Shown in pieces: positions 1 through 6,469 of a stretch of 6,677 nt of DNA. The stretch is taken from NCBI GenBank assembly GCA_003476595.1, contig DMTU01000307.1, positions 1,818 to 8,494 on the forward strand. Reading direction: 5' to 3'. The DNA is from Acidimicrobiaceae bacterium (GTDB lineage Bacteria; Actinomycetota; Acidimicrobiia; Acidimicrobiales; Salinilacustritrichaceae). The translations under genes and the position numbers were made by a program. Positions within the stretch are counted from its first letter, which is position 1; every line of letters starts with the position of its first letter. Below the pieces are notes generated by a model that was not told where the DNA came from, made no database searches, and worked only from the letters and a program-made list of their open reading frames with translations.

Positions 1-744
1 AAGCCGCTCGACGGGCTCCACCCCACCGATGCGCTCCTGGGCACCACCGCCCCGGCGGAGTGGCACGCCGTCGGCATCGCGACCCACGGCTGGGCGTACC
101 ACGTCGCCGAGCGGGGAGATCCGGGCCGGCGTCGCCACCGGGTGCACGTCGTCACGCTCCTGTCCCGCTCCGGCGAGCACGCCCACCGCACCCGCGCCGA
201 CGACGAGGACCTCGAGGAGGCGCTGGGCGGCGAGGCCCCGAGCGGCGAGCAGGTCGACCTGCTCCGGCGCGCGCTCGGCCTGCCCACCGATCCCCCACCG
301 TGCGACCCGTCGACGTACTGGAGCATCGAGTGGCTCTCGGCGATCGTCGGGGCGGAGCATCCGATCGACACCCTGTCCGACGCGGTCGCGCTCCACCCGG
401 TGACCGAGCTGCTCCGCCGCGGCACCTCCATCGGCGGCGCCGACCTGGTCGACGTCCTCACCGCCTTCCATCGGGTGCTCACGTGGGTCCGCATGCGGGA
501 GCTCGCCACCCTCGGCCGCTTCTCCGTGCCCGACCTCGACCCCGAGGACGCCGCCTGGCTGGACGAGGGCTCCTTCGCCCGCTTCGTGCTCAACCGCTGC
601 CCGCCCCTCCACCTGCTCAAGCGCCGTCTCGACGCGCAGTGCTCCCCCGAGGCCGCCGACGACGTGCTCGACCTGCTCGACGACCTCGGCGTGCCCGACA
701 CGAGCTGGCCCGACCTGGTCCGCCGCCCCCGTCCCGCCGCGTGA
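1..744 (+). CDS. Conserved hypothetical protein, C-terminal 247 residues (5' end outside window)
   Basis: The reading frame is open from the first base to a TGA at 742-744, so the start codon lies outside the window; an internal GTG at 142 is not a convincing start because the frame stays open and protein-like upstream of it. The visible part looks soluble, with no membrane segment or signal. It begins with a compact region (WHAVGIATHGWAYHVAE, then RVHVVTLLSRSGEHAHR at about residues 47-63) that reads like beta strands. A helical region follows, with the motifs ALGLPTDPPP (91-100), YWSIEWL (106-112), AAWLDEGSFARFVLNRCPPL (184-203) and an acidic C-terminal helix (DDVLDLLDDLG, 220-230). From memory it resembles a widespread actinobacterial family of unknown function with 'RALGLPTPPP' and 'W.DDG.FARW' motifs; I cannot name a domain. 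The next gene on the same strand starts 45 bases downstream. No catalytic motif was recognised. The reading frame is secure; the function is unknown. Confidence 0.85.
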   Translation, partial: KPLDGLHPTDALLGTTAPAEWHAVGIATHGWAYHVAERGDPGRRRHRVHVVTLLSRSGEHAHRTRADDEDLEEALGGEAPSGEQVDLLRRALGLPTDPPPCDPSTYWSIEWLSAIVGAEHPIDTLSDAVALHPVTELLRRGTSIGGADLVDVLTAFHRVLTWVRMRELATLGRFSVPDLDPEDAAWLDEGSFARFVLNRCPPLHLLKRRLDAQCSPEAADDVLDLLDDLGVPDTSWPDLVRRPRPAA

Positions 745-749
745 GCGCC

Positions 750-776
750 ATCCACCACCGGCCGCCCGCGGTGGAT
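750..776. promoter_or_regulatory. Dyad symmetry ATCCACC-N13-GGTGGAT between the two + strand genes
   Basis: Perfect 7-base inverted repeat with arms at 750-756 and 770-776 and a 13-base GC-rich centre. The arm centres are 20 bases apart, about two helical turns, and the right arm ends one base before a TANNNT hexamer. This placement fits an operator for a dimeric regulator overlapping the -35 zone. It could instead fold as an RNA hairpin after the upstream stop codon, but no U-rich tract follows, so a standard intrinsic terminator is unlikely. The symmetry is seen directly; the function is inferred. Confidence 0.4.
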
Positions 777-777
777 C

Positions 778-783
778 TACCGT
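778..783 (+). promoter_or_regulatory. Candidate -10 hexamer TACCGT for the small coiled-coil gene
   Basis: TACCGT matches the actinobacterial TANNNT -10 pattern and ends six bases before the ATG at 790. This is the spacing expected when transcription begins at or next to the A of the start codon (leaderless mRNA). No purine-rich Shine-Dalgarno sequence lies between the hexamer and the ATG (GTCGGGAC is only a weak match). No clear -35 box is seen. The pattern is short and could occur by chance. Confidence 0.35.
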
Positions 784-789
784 CGGGAC

Positions 790-1212
790 ATGGCCTGGTT
801 CCGTCGCCGCACCCCCGACACCCCGGCGCCGACCGAGTCCGACGCGCCCGCGCCGAGCCGGGAGCTGGTGCCCATGGTCTCGGGCCAGTCGCTCGAGCGC
901 ACCGAGCGCGCCCTGAAGATGCTGGCCACCCAGTCGGCCCAGCTCCACGGGCACGTGGTCCAGCTCGAGCACCGGGTCGACGCTCTGTCCGACGCCCTGC
1001 TCGACCGCATGGACGTGCCGAGCAACGGCGATCTGCTCGAGGCCCGCATGCACTCCGCCCGGGTCGCGGCCGAGCTGTCCCGCCTCGAGGTCAACCTCGC
1101 GGCCCGCCTCGACGCCGTCCGCGACGAGCTGCGGGCCGTCCAGGGCCAGGACGGTGCCATCGACCTGCGAGAGCTGACCCCGAACGACACCGGCTGGACG
1201 CCGGCCCGCTGA
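790..1212 (+). CDS. Small coiled-coil hypothetical protein (140 aa)
   Basis: ATG to TGA, 140 residues, with normal codon use for this region. The N-terminus MAWFRRR is short, aromatic and basic, followed by a Pro/Ala/Asp-rich disordered stretch to about residue 28. Residues 36-77 (SLERTERALKML... LEHRVDALSDALLDRMD) and 81-117 (DLLEARMHSARVAAEL... LDAVRDELRAVQ) are two strongly helical, heptad-like segments split by a Pro-Ser-Asn-Gly turn at 77-80, suggesting a helical hairpin or a two-part coiled coil. There is no membrane segment, although the WFRRR end could associate with membrane lipid. No cysteines or catalytic motifs are present. It follows the preceding gene by 45 bases and may be cotranscribed, but has its own candidate -10 element. 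It ends 10 bases from the stop of the convergent UPF0182 gene. The family is not recognised and the function is unknown; the start is supported by the MxWFRRR-like N-terminus and the lack of a better alternative. Confidence 0.8.
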   Translation: MAWFRRRTPDTPAPTESDAPAPSRELVPMVSGQSLERTERALKMLATQSAQLHGHVVQLEHRVDALSDALLDRMDVPSNGDLLEARMHSARVAAELSRLEVNLAARLDAVRDELRAVQGQDGAIDLRELTPNDTGWTPAR

Positions 1213-1222
1213 GCCCCTCCGG

Positions 1223-4200
1223 TCAGGCCTCCTCGGACTCCTCGTCCTCGGGGTTGGTGGCCTCGGTCTCCGAGGGCGGGGACGTGGTGGTGGTCGTCGA
1301 CGCGGCCAGCAGCTCGAGCGCCTCGCTCACCAGCTCCTGGGCCTCCTCGGTCAGGGACTGGTACTCGCCGAGGTCCCCGGCGGTCAGCGCCGCCTGCGCG
1401 TCCTCGTAGAGCGCGTTCGCGTCCTCGAGCAGCCGTGCGGCGCGCTCGTCCACCGAGCCCGTCTCGTCGTTCGGGTCGAGGGGCGCGGTCGGGTCGTCGG
1501 GCACGTCGATGACCTCGCGGTCCTCGTCCACGACCTCGTCGAGGTCGGGAACCTCGCCGAGCAGCTGGGTCAGCGCCTGCTCGAGGGTGTCGGCGATGGC
1601 CACGTTGGACTCGAAGAAGGCGATGACCTTCTTCAGCTCGGGGATCCGGACCTGGTTGGACTCCACGTAGAAGGGCCGCACGTACACGAGCGACTCGTCC
1701 ACCGGCACCACGATCAGGTTGCCGAGCTTCACCGTGGACTCACCGGTGCCGAGCAGCGTCTGCTGCTCGGAGACCACCGGGTCCGACTGCATGGCATCGG
1801 CGACGATGGCCGGGCCGTCGGGCCGGTTCTGGCGGGGCATCGTGTAGGTCACGAGCTCGCCGTAGTTCTCCGGATCGGACCGGGCCACCATGAACGCGGT
1901 GAGCTGCTGGTTGTCGTCGTCGCGGCCGAACGGCACGAAGCTGCGCAGCATGACGAACTCGGCCTCGTCCTCACCCGGCAGCTGGGTGAGCAGGTAGTAC
2001 GGGTCGACGCGGGCACCCACGGACGGGCCGATCGGCTCGCCGGCGGCGTTGGTGGTCTGCGTGGCGGGGCCGGCGCCGGCGGTGCCGGGGTCGAGGGCCA
2101 CGTTCCAGGCGTCGTTGTTGTTGTAGAAGGTCTGCGGGTCGTTCACGTGGTACCGGGCCCACATGTTCGTCTGCACCCGGAACAGGTCCTCGGGGTAGCG
2201 CAGGTGCTCGACGAGCGGCTCGGGCATCTCGTCGATGTCGACGAACAGGTCGGGGAACGCGCTGCGCCAGGCCTGGATGATCGGGTCTTCCTGGTCGATC
2301 ACGTAGAAGGTGACCGTGCCGTCGTAGGCGTCGACCACGGTCTTGACCGAGTTGCGGACGTAGTTGAAGCCCTTGTTCAGGCCGCTGCCGGATGGGAGGC
2401 CACCGTTGTCGGCCACCTGCCCGTACGGGAACCGGTCAGTGGTGGTGTAGGCGTCGATGATCCACTTGACCCCGCCGTCGACGACCACCGCGTAGGGGTC
2501 GGCGTCGAACTCGAGGAACGGCGCCAGGCTCTGGGCCCGGTCCCGCACGTCGCGGATGTAGTGGATCTTGGAGTCGCCGGTGATGAAGTCGGTGATGAGC
2601 GGGTCGTACTGCCCGAAGCGCAAGGAGAACGCGATGCGACGCAGGTAGGAGCCGATGCCGACGCCGTCCGCACCCTCGTACCGGGTGAGCTGGGTCTCGT
2701 CGCCGATCTGGTAGTCGAGCTCGTCGCGCGTGGCCTGGGTGATGCCGTAACCGCCCATGTCCTCGCCGAAGTAGATCTGCGGTCGCTCGAGCGCGAGGTC
2801 GGTGTTCTCCCGGACCGGCACCTGCTGGAGGAAGAAGTCGGGGCGACCCTCGGGCGTCTTGGAGGTGCCCGATGCCATGACCACGCCGTAGCCGTGTGTG
2901 TAGATGACGTGTCGGGCCTCCCACGAGCCGGTGGGGATGCCGGCGGTGTTGAGGTCGCGGACCGAGAGCACCACCTGGGTGGGCTCGCCGTCGATCGTGT
3001 AGCGGTCCACGTCGACATCGCTCAGCTGGTAGTAGGGCAGCAGCTCCTCGAGGCGGGGGAAGGTCTGGCCCAGCACCGTGGCGGAGGGATCCCACAGGCG
3101 GATGTTGCGCACGGTGTTGCGGTTGTCGGTGAGGTCGACGCCCTCGGGGTCGCGGTTGAGCTCGTAGTCGACGCTGTCCACGTTGCCGAGGTCGAGCGCC
3201 TCGCGGGTGGCGGCGATGTTGCGCTCGATGTACTCCTCCTCGGTGGAGGACTCGTTCGGCTCGACCTGGAAGCGCTGGATGAACTGGGGGTAGATGCCGC
3301 CGGCCACCACAGCGACCAGGCCCCACAGGCCGACGCCGAGGATGGGCAGCACCCAGCCGCGCCGCCAGATGTTCACGATGAACAGGACGAAGCTGGCCGC
3401 GGAGATCAGGACCAGCAGGTTGAGCACCGGGAGCTGGGCGTTGACGTCGGTGTAGCCGGCGCCGTCGACGAAGCCCGTGCTCGAGGTGGTGAGCTCGAAG
3501 CGCTGCAGGTAGTAGCCCGCGGCCCGGATGAGCGCGAGGACGCCGAGCAGCACGGAGATGTGCGCCTTGACCTGCGAGGTCACCCGCGGGCCGACCGCGC
3601 CGGGGCCGGTGGGCTGGACCCGGATGCCGCCGTTGGCGAAGTGGGCGGCGACGGTGACGACGAGGATGATGAGGATCGAGGCGAACGCCCAGTCGGCGAC
3701 CGAGGACAGGAACGGCAGCTGGAAGATGTAGAAGCCGAGGTCGGTGCCGAACTGGGCATCCTGCTGGCCCCAGTCGCCCCCGTTGACGAACAGCAGCCAC
3801 GAGCGCCACTCCTGGCTCATGCCCAGGCCGGCGATGAGGGCGAGGAACAGCGCCACGCCGATGCGCAGCAGGCCCGTGCGGTGCCCGATGGCATCCCGGA
3901 AGCGCTCGAGCGCCTCCTGCTCGGGACCGGCCGGGGGGAACTTCGGCGCCAAGCGGTCGGCGATGTAGAGGTTGACCCAGCAGATGGCGAAGAAGATCGC
4001 CACGAAGATCGCGGCCAGGGAGATCTGGGCTCCGAGCACGCCGCGCCAGACGTCGTCGTATCCGAGCGAGTCGAACCACAGGAAGTCGGTGTAGAAGCCG
4101 GCGATCCCGCGCAGCGACGTGACCAGGATGAACAGGGCGATGGCCGCGACGATCAGGATCGTGCGTCCACGGTTCGAACCGGCCGGGCGCGGACGGCGCG

Positions 4201-4234
4201 CGGCGGGGCTTGGCATGTCAGAGGGTGGGCGCAT
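1223..4234 (-). CDS. UPF0182 family large membrane protein (1003 aa)
   Basis: Uncharacterised membrane protein family UPF0182, which includes Mycobacterium tuberculosis Rv0064 and Rv3193c; the biochemical role is unknown. The length is typical of the family (about 900-1000 residues). After a basic, Pro-rich N-terminus there are seven hydrophobic segments at about 25-43, 66-92, 122-139, 172-200, 223-243, 267-289 and 292-312. A large non-membrane domain follows. Family landmarks include YTDFLWFDSLGY (48-59), EPNESSTEEEYIERNI (325-340), RNIRLWDP (376-383), YTHGYGVVMA (445-454), RPQIYFGE (484-491), NYVRNSVKTVVDAYDGTV (624-641), AWRSAFPDLF (655-664) and the region around FRVQTNMWARYHVNDPQTFY. The C-terminus is an acidic linker, a helical hairpin with the AGDLGEYQ turn (about 930-978) and a disordered tail with STTTTTSPP and a Glu-rich end. 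The start at 4234 has no Shine-Dalgarno; an in-frame ATG at 4216 (Met7) is the alternative. The gene converges with the small coiled-coil gene and follows the DivIVA-like gene by 76 bases on the same strand. Family assignment is strong; the role is unknown. Confidence 0.95.
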   Translation of the reverse strand: MRPPSDMPSPAARRPRPAGSNRGRTILIVAAIALFILVTSLRGIAGFYTDFLWFDSLGYDDVWRGVLGAQISLAAIFVAIFFAICWVNLYIADRLAPKFPPAGPEQEALERFRDAIGHRTGLLRIGVALFLALIAGLGMSQEWRSWLLFVNGGDWGQQDAQFGTDLGFYIFQLPFLSSVADWAFASILIILVVTVAAHFANGGIRVQPTGPGAVGPRVTSQVKAHISVLLGVLALIRAAGYYLQRFELTTSSTGFVDGAGYTDVNAQLPVLNLLVLISAASFVLFIVNIWRRGWVLPILGVGLWGLVAVVAGGIYPQFIQRFQVEPNESSTEEEYIERNIAATREALDLGNVDSVDYELNRDPEGVDLTDNRNTVRNIRLWDPSATVLGQTFPRLEELLPYYQLSDVDVDRYTIDGEPTQVVLSVRDLNTAGIPTGSWEARHVIYTHGYGVVMASGTSKTPEGRPDFFLQQVPVRENTDLALERPQIYFGEDMGGYGITQATRDELDYQIGDETQLTRYEGADGVGIGSYLRRIAFSLRFGQYDPLITDFITGDSKIHYIRDVRDRAQSLAPFLEFDADPYAVVVDGGVKWIIDAYTTTDRFPYGQVADNGGLPSGSGLNKGFNYVRNSVKTVVDAYDGTVTFYVIDQEDPIIQAWRSAFPDLFVDIDEMPEPLVEHLRYPEDLFRVQTNMWARYHVNDPQTFYNNNDAWNVALDPGTAGAGPATQTTNAAGEPIGPSVGARVDPYYLLTQLPGEDEAEFVMLRSFVPFGRDDDNQQLTAFMVARSDPENYGELVTYTMPRQNRPDGPAIVADAMQSDPVVSEQQTLLGTGESTVKLGNLIVVPVDESLVYVRPFYVESNQVRIPELKKVIAFFESNVAIADTLEQALTQLLGEVPDLDEVVDEDREVIDVPDDPTAPLDPNDETGSVDERAARLLEDANALYEDAQAALTAGDLGEYQSLTEEAQELVSEALELLAASTTTTTSPPSETEATNPEDEESEEA

Positions 4235-4245
4235 GGAGGGCGCGG

Positions 4246-4251
4246 AGCCTA
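4246..4251 (-). promoter_or_regulatory. Candidate -10 hexamer TAGGCT upstream of the UPF0182 gene
   Basis: On the minus strand TAGGCT ends 11 bases before the ATG at 4234 and matches TANNNT. The bases between are pyrimidine-rich (CCGCGCCCTCC) and cannot act as a Shine-Dalgarno, so a very short leader or leaderless start is likely if this is the promoter. The 76-base gap after the DivIVA-like gene leaves room for an independent promoter. No convincing -35 hexamer is seen at 16-18 bases upstream. This is a weak, inferred call. Confidence 0.3.
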
Positions 4252-4310
4252 CCGATGACGGGCGGGCTGCCCACCGCGAGTCGGCCCGTGACGACCCCGG
4301 CGGGTGGGGC

Positions 4311-6392
4311 TCAGCCGATCACGAGGAGGCAGCGGCACCCGGGATGGGCCTGCGGGCACGGATCCCCGGTGGGGAAGGGCTCACCCGCACCCACCTCGCC
4401 GGCCAGGGCGTTGTCCTGGGCGTCGGGGCACGGGCCCTGTGACGGGTCGATGAGCCACCGGACCCGGCCGTCGGGCTGGGCGGCGGTGAGGGTGCCGAGG
4501 GCGTAGGCCGAGAGCAGGGCGTCGTCGGCGACGGGCCCGATGTGCTGCACCTTCCACTCCCGGTACAGCGCTCGGAGGCGCTCGTCGAGCTCGTCGGGAT
4601 CGCCATCGACCTCGGAGGCCGAGCGCTCCACCCGGCGGCGGAACGGCTCCACCAGCGCGGCGCCGAGGGCCTGGGCCAGCGCCGTGACGTCGACCGCGAC
4701 CTCGCTCCCGGCGACCTGCCCGCCGGCGGCGGCTGCCGCCTGCAGGTGCTTCTCGGCCAGGCGGGCGTAGCCGTCGATCTGGACCGACAGGTCGGGCAGC
4801 AGCTCGGCCGCCGTGGTGGTCCCGCTGCGCCGCAGCAGGTCCAGCAGCTCGTTCTGCTCGTCGGCCAGCCGGCGCTTGAGCGCCCGGTTCAGCTTGGTCT
4901 CGAGCGGGCCGAGCGCGTCGGCGCGGGCGAGCAGCGCGGGCTCGTCGGCGAGGAACTCGGCCGGCACACGGTCGACGTCACCGCCGGGGCGGTCGTCGGC
5001 CTGCGCCTCCTCGACGGGCTCGTCGACGGAGGCCGTGTCCTCCGCCGCATCGACCGCATCGACGGCTTCGTCCGTGTCGTCCGTGTCGTCCTCCGCCTCG
5101 GCGGCGTCGGTACCGGCATCGACCACCTGGCGGGCCTTGGCGACGGACTCCTCCCGCTCGGCACGCAGCCGGGCGAACAGCTCGTCCACGTCACCGCCGG
5201 GGGTGTGGGCATCGGCCTCGTCGGCGTCGAGCTCGGTGGCCTCGTGGTCCTCGACCTCCGCCTCGACCTCCTCGTCCAGCTCGACCTCCGCCTCCGGCTC
5301 GGTCTCCTCGTCGGGCGCCGTGGGCTCGTCGACCGCGTCGTCGACGCCTTCGATGTCGGCCTCGGTCTCGGTGATCGGCGCCACGGTGTCGTCGGGCTCG
5401 ACCGCATCGGCCAATGCCGCGATCTCGGCCTCGTCGGGCTGGTCCTCGCCCTCGGCCCGGTCCTCGTCGACCGTGCCCTCGCGACCCGTGACCTCGTCGT
5501 CGTCGCCGTCGTCGTCGGCGTCCGCGGCCGGGGCATTGGCCCCGACGATGCCGACGAAGCCGTCGGGCAGCTCGGGCTCGCCGGGGTCGGGCAGCGCATC
5601 GGCGAGCTGGCCGGTGATGTCGTCGAGGTTCTCCCGCACCAGCCCGTAGGCGGCGAGGAGGCGCTCCCGGCCGTCGAGGAGCCGCTCGATGTGGTCCCGG
5701 GCGATGTCGCGGCGGCGCTGGAGGTCCTCCAGGATCCGGGTGCGGACCTCCTTGGCCTCGTTCACCATGCCCCGTCCCTCGTCGCGGGCCTCGGCCAGGA
5801 TGGTCTCGGCCTCGGCTTCGGCCTCGGCGCGGCGTGCGTCCGCGGCGGTCCGCTCGGCCTCGATCGCCTCGGTGGCCTCGGCCCTCGTGCGCTCGGCCTC
5901 CTCGGCGGCCTCGGTGCGGATGCGTTCGGCTTCGGCGGTGGCCTCGGTGGTCGCCTGCTCCAGCGCGTGCTCGGCGTCGGCCGTGAGCGCGGTCGCGGTC
6001 GCCTTGGCCTCGTCGGTGAGCTTGTCCGCCTCGGCGGTGGCCTCCCGGATCATCCGGGCCGCGGACTCCTCGGCCTTGGACCGGATCTCCTCGGCGGCGC
6101 GCCGGGCGGTGGAGAGCACGGAAGCGGTCTCCGCGCCCACCAGGGACACCAGCTCGTCGTCGTCGAGGAGGGCCAGCTCGGGCGGCGGTGGCGCGGGGGC
6201 GGCGACCGGCGCGGCGGTGTCGATCTCGGCGATCCGCGCCTGCAGCTCGTCGACCAGCTCGTTGGTGGCGGCGATGCGCGCGGCCACGGTCTCCAGGAAC
6301 TGGTCGACCGCTCGGGCGTCGTAGCGACGGGACGATCCCGGGAAGCGGACGTTCCGGAGATCGGCCGGATCGATGCGGGGGTCGTCGGTCAT
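4311..6392 (-). CDS. DivIVA-domain coiled-coil protein with Cys/His-rich, phage Mu F-like C-terminal tail (693 aa)
   Basis: Residues 8-40 (DPADLRNVRF... RYDARAVDQFLETV) match the N-terminal membrane-targeting domain of DivIVA/Wag31, proteins that mark curved membranes at poles and septa and recruit the envelope growth machinery. The usual R-G-Y turn is R-R-Y here (22-24). After a Pro/Ala linker (59-71), residues 86-258 form a long Ala/Glu/Arg coiled coil ending in RTRILEDLQRRRDIARDHIE. Residues 285-470 are disordered and very acidic, interrupted by a helical block, DVDELFARLRAEREESVAKA (401-420). Residues 475-630 are helical again. The tail (628-690) contains AYALG, RVRWLIDPS and C655, C679, H683, C686, C688, the only cysteines in the protein, ending HPGCRCLLVIG. 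This tail resembles the C-terminal part of Mu F/SPP1 gp7 phage head proteins and may bind zinc. The protein is far longer than Wag31 (about 260 aa) and is not its direct equivalent. The ATG at 6392 has no Shine-Dalgarno. The DivIVA call is fairly sure; the tail assignment is by recall of motifs. Confidence 0.88.
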   Translation of the reverse strand: MTDDPRIDPADLRNVRFPGSSRRYDARAVDQFLETVAARIAATNELVDELQARIAEIDTAAPVAAPAPPPPELALLDDDELVSLVGAETASVLSTARRAAEEIRSKAEESAARMIREATAEADKLTDEAKATATALTADAEHALEQATTEATAEAERIRTEAAEEAERTRAEATEAIEAERTAADARRAEAEAEAETILAEARDEGRGMVNEAKEVRTRILEDLQRRRDIARDHIERLLDGRERLLAAYGLVRENLDDITGQLADALPDPGEPELPDGFVGIVGANAPAADADDDGDDDEVTGREGTVDEDRAEGEDQPDEAEIAALADAVEPDDTVAPITETEADIEGVDDAVDEPTAPDEETEPEAEVELDEEVEAEVEDHEATELDADEADAHTPGGDVDELFARLRAEREESVAKARQVVDAGTDAAEAEDDTDDTDEAVDAVDAAEDTASVDEPVEEAQADDRPGGDVDRVPAEFLADEPALLARADALGPLETKLNRALKRRLADEQNELLDLLRRSGTTTAAELLPDLSVQIDGYARLAEKHLQAAAAAGGQVAGSEVAVDVTALAQALGAALVEPFRRRVERSASEVDGDPDELDERLRALYREWKVQHIGPVADDALLSAYALGTLTAAQPDGRVRWLIDPSQGPCPDAQDNALAGEVGAGEPFPTGDPCPQAHPGCRCLLVIG
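4971..5201 (-). repeat. Imperfect 18-base direct repeat encoding PGGDVD twice in the DivIVA-like gene
   Basis: Copies lie at 4971-4988 (GTCGACGTCACCGCCGGG) and 5184-5201 (GTCCACGTCACCGCCGGG), given on the + strand, differing at one base. Both are in frame and encode Pro-Gly-Gly-Asp-Val-Asp at residues 469-474 and 398-403. They flank the helical block ELFARLRAEREESV plus an acidic, Thr-containing linker, which suggests an ancestral internal duplication or a repeated hinge. The identity is seen directly; the duplication history is inferred. Confidence 0.55.
5047..5088 (-). repeat. Short tandem 9-base repeats in the acidic linker
   Basis: Two adjacent 9-base duplications lie close together: GCATCGACC/GCATCGACG at 5047-5064 and a perfect TCCGTGTCG pair at 5071-5088 (+ strand). 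They encode the AVDAVDA and DDTDDTDE stretches of the disordered acidic region of the DivIVA-like protein. The repeats are in frame, so replication slippage here would change linker length without breaking the gene. Confidence 0.6.
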
Positions 6393-6401
6393 CGGGGAGC
6401 A

Positions 6402-6407
6402 ACCCTA
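6402..6407 (-). promoter_or_regulatory. Candidate -10 hexamer TAGGGT upstream of the DivIVA-like gene
   Basis: On the minus strand TAGGGT ends nine bases before the ATG at 6392, with TGCTCCCCG between, so there is no Shine-Dalgarno. This is the same layout as at the other two complete genes and suggests a very short leader or leaderless transcript. No good -35 match is seen. The upstream gene stops 77 bases before the start codon, leaving room for a separate promoter. Confidence 0.35.
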
Positions 6408-6469
6408 CGCCTGCCCCTCCGGGCGCCGGTGGAGCCTCCGAGGAGCCCCGCCCCGCCTGCGTCGACGCC

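Noticed and set aside
60..1409. 449-codon + strand frame rich in Arg/Pro/Ala crossing three genes
   Set aside because: Composition is typical of an out-of-frame shadow (Arg/Pro/Ala only) and it ends inside the convergent UPF0182 gene.
2147..4258. 703-codon open frame on the + strand opposite UPF0182
   Set aside because: It is the mirror of the UPF0182 gene in GC-rich DNA. The product is a Val/Asp/Glu/Gly/Ala/Arg-biased string without domains, while the minus strand encodes clear family motifs.
4295..4309. CCCC-N7-GGGG hairpin just after the DivIVA-like stop codon
   Set aside because: Only four base pairs and no U-tract; such pairs are expected by chance in this GC content, so I do not call a terminator.
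4813..5649. Ser-rich 278-codon frame on the + strand
   Set aside because: It is the antisense reading of the GAC/GAG-rich acidic linker, which gives Ser runs automatically.
6459..6468. Perfect palindrome GCGTCGACGC beside the stop of the partial minus-strand gene
   Set aside because: Ten bases without a proper loop, containing a common GTCGAC site; too short to support a terminator or protein-binding site.
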